A stretch of DNA of 64,000 nt from Gordonia zhaorongruii (GTDB lineage: Bacteria; Actinomycetota; Actinomycetes; Mycobacteriales; Mycobacteriaceae): positions 124,001-188,000 of the forward strand of contig NZ_CP041763.1 of the NCBI RefSeq assembly GCF_007559005.1. Direction: 5' to 3'. Positions 62,899 through 64,000 of the stretch are shown in pieces. Position 1 is the first letter of the stretch, and each line of letters starts with the position of its first letter. The notes below the pieces were generated by a model. It was given only the letters and a program-made list of their open reading frames with translations, did no database searches and had not been told where the DNA came from. The position numbers and the translations under genes were made by a program.

Positions 62899-63810
62899 AT
62901 GACCGCACTGAACGTCGCCGTGGGACCCACCGAAGACAGCCACATCGTCGATGCGGTGAAACAGGCAGGCGGCGAGGTGACCGACCTGGCCGACGCCCGT
63001 GTGCTCGTGTGGATCGGCGGCCCCGACGGTTTTCCCGACCTGCCCGATGGTGTCGAATGGGTCGCGCTGAGCACCGCCGGGATCGAGCGATTCGTCGAGG
63101 CCGGAACCCTCGACGGCCGCAGAACGTGGACCAATGCGTCCGGGTTCTACGCGGAAGGCGTGGCAGAGCACGCGCTCGGACTTCTACTGGCCGGCACGCG
63201 GCAGATCGTGAAGGCGGCCCGCACTCGGTGGGCCAAGGACGAGATCGACACATCGGTGCTCACCCTGCGAGGCGCGACAGTCTCGATCGTCGGGGCAGGC
63301 GGTATCGGCCGCGAACTGGCTCCGCGGCTGAAGGCGTGCGGTGCGACGGTCATCGCCGTCAACAGGTCGGGTCGGCCGTTGGAGGAAGCGGACCGGACCG
63401 TCTCGTGGGATCGGACTGACGAGGTTCTAGCCGAGAGCGACCATGTGGTTCTCGCGGCGCCGGACACCCCGGAGACCCATCACCTGATGAACAACCGCAC
63501 CTTGGCGCTGCTCAAGCCGCACTCGTGGGTCGTCAACATCGCCCGCGGGCCGCTGATCGATGAGGAAGCCCTCCATCGCGCCCTCGTCGATGGGGTGATC
63601 GGTGGTGCCGCGCTGGACGTCACCGATCCCGAGCCGCCGCCGGAGGATCACCCGCTCTACGACCTTCCGAACGTGGTCATCACGCCGCACGTCGCGAACC
63701 CGGCGAGCGGGCTGACGCGGGAGATGGCACCGTTCCTCACCGATAATCTGCGGCGATTCGCAGCAGGTGAGGAGCTGATGGCGCTCGTCGATCCGGACCG
63801 GGACTACTGA
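62899..63810 (+). CDS. D-isomer-specific 2-hydroxyacid dehydrogenase (phosphoglycerate dehydrogenase-like)
   Basis: 303-residue NAD-dependent 2-hydroxyacid dehydrogenase. A catalytic domain (about 1-95 and 270-303) flanks a Rossmann domain with the NAD motif GAGGIGRELAPRL at about 134-146. Catalytic Arg in NIARGPLIDE, Glu in DVTDPEPPPEDHPLY and His in ITPHVANP are visible. It lacks the regulatory C-terminal domains of SerA, so it is a short GyaR/HprA-like enzyme; the substrate is not known. ATG 62899; the leader is short and the nearest -10-like sequence imperfect. It is divergent from the FAD monooxygenase gene. Confidence 0.86.
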   Translation: MTALNVAVGPTEDSHIVDAVKQAGGEVTDLADARVLVWIGGPDGFPDLPDGVEWVALSTAGIERFVEAGTLDGRRTWTNASGFYAEGVAEHALGLLLAGTRQIVKAARTRWAKDEIDTSVLTLRGATVSIVGAGGIGRELAPRLKACGATVIAVNRSGRPLEEADRTVSWDRTDEVLAESDHVVLAAPDTPETHHLMNNRTLALLKPHSWVVNIARGPLIDEEALHRALVDGVIGGAALDVTDPEPPPEDHPLYDLPNVVITPHVANPASGLTREMAPFLTDNLRRFAAGEELMALVDPDRDY

Positions 63811-63834
63811 GCGCATCCCGTTCGGCGCGTAACT

Positions 63835-63889
63835 TTCCCCGCTCAGCGCCGTCAGCGCTGTCAGGGCGTTACCGGAGCTGAGCGGGGAA
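63835..63889. terminator. Inverted repeat after the 2-hydroxyacid dehydrogenase gene
   Basis: Perfect 13-bp arms TTCCCCGCTCAGC (63835-63847) and its partner (63877-63889) with a 29-nt loop, lying between two convergent genes. Either a terminator or a dispersed repeat copy. Confidence 0.6.
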
Positions 63890-63924
63890 TTCTGGACGGG
63901 ACCGTCGTGGTACGGCGCCGCTGA

Positions 63925-64000
63925 TCACTCGTCCGTGTGGTCGTCCGTCTGCTCTTGCTCGCGCCGACGGTCGGCGTGCAGGGACTTCACGCGCCGCTGC
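63925..64000 (-). CDS. C-terminal fragment of a gene cut by the window end
   Basis: On the minus strand the frame is open from the right edge to a TGA at 63925-63927, encoding a highly charged tail QRRVKSLHADRRREQEQ...TDE. The composition (Arg/Glu/Asp) looks like a real cytoplasmic tail, and the hairpin at 63835-63889 lies properly behind it. Too short to name. Confidence 0.4.
   Translation of the reverse strand, partial: QRRVKSLHADRRREQEQTDDHTDE

Overview
The window is high-GC actinobacterial DNA carrying most of the core mycolyl-arabinogalactan locus of the Mycobacteriales. The gene set includes ubiA, aftB, mycolyltransferases, culp6, fadD32-pks13-accD4, embC-embA-embB, aftA, dprE2-dprE1, gtrA, wzm-wzt-glfT1 and the proteasome activator bpa. 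It corresponds to roughly Rv3777-Rv3806c of Mycobacterium tuberculosis in the opposite orientation. A PS1-type mycolyltransferase with an LGFP-like tail, a fused HadAB dehydratase, an ectoine hydroxylase and many F420-type enzymes point to a non-tuberculous relative such as Gordonia or a close genus (inference, not proven).

Layout. 1-17.6 kb, plus strand: arabinan donor and terminal arabinosyl transfer (ubiA, aftB), two secreted mycolyltransferases, a DUF732-like lipoprotein, the Culp6 hydrolase, an inserted F420-type oxidoreductase, then the mycolate condensation genes fadD32, pks13 and accD4. 17.6-19.5 kb: small accessory genes (ABM-fold protein, TSUP permease, DUF2231 protein) ending in strong convergent hairpins. 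19.5-29.7 kb, minus strand: embC, embA, embB. 29.8-34.2 kb: an interruption absent from the M. tuberculosis order (ectD, aroQ, DEAD-box helicase, metallo-hydrolase). 34.2-38.4 kb, minus strand: dprE1-dprE2-aftA, which make decaprenyl-phospho-arabinose and prime the galactan. 38.4-43 kb: universal stress protein, secreted lipase, gtrA, HadAB, and an LLM oxidoreductase under a perfect KstR-type operator. 43-46.3 kb: an ATP-grasp ligase followed by a protein with a papain-like Gln/Cys/His/Asn signature; this is the best candidate for an undescribed system. 46.4-52.6 kb: glfT1, wzt, wzm, bpa, a cysteine-desulfurase-like protein lacking the PLP lysine, a MarR regulator and a quinone oxidoreductase. 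52.7-57.3 kb: tRNA-Ser(UGA), dispersed repeats, and an alkanesulfonate operon (ssuC, ssuB, ssuA, ssuD) with a 16-bp triple repeat. 57.3-64 kb: a small protein, an M20 lipoprotein hydrolase, an FAD monooxygenase/membrane protein/TetR unit with an operator-like promoter, and a 2-hydroxyacid dehydrogenase.

How the genes work together: DprE1/DprE2 and UbiA supply the arabinose donor; GtrA may help move it across the membrane; AftA, EmbC/A/B and AftB build and cap arabinan; GlfT1 and Wzm/Wzt start and export the galactan carrier; FadD32, AccD4 and Pks13 make the mycolate that the mycolyltransferases attach. HadAB belongs to FAS-II meromycolate elongation. At least thirteen start codons lie 6-8 nt downstream of a TANNNT -10 hexamer, suggesting widespread leaderless initiation in this locus.
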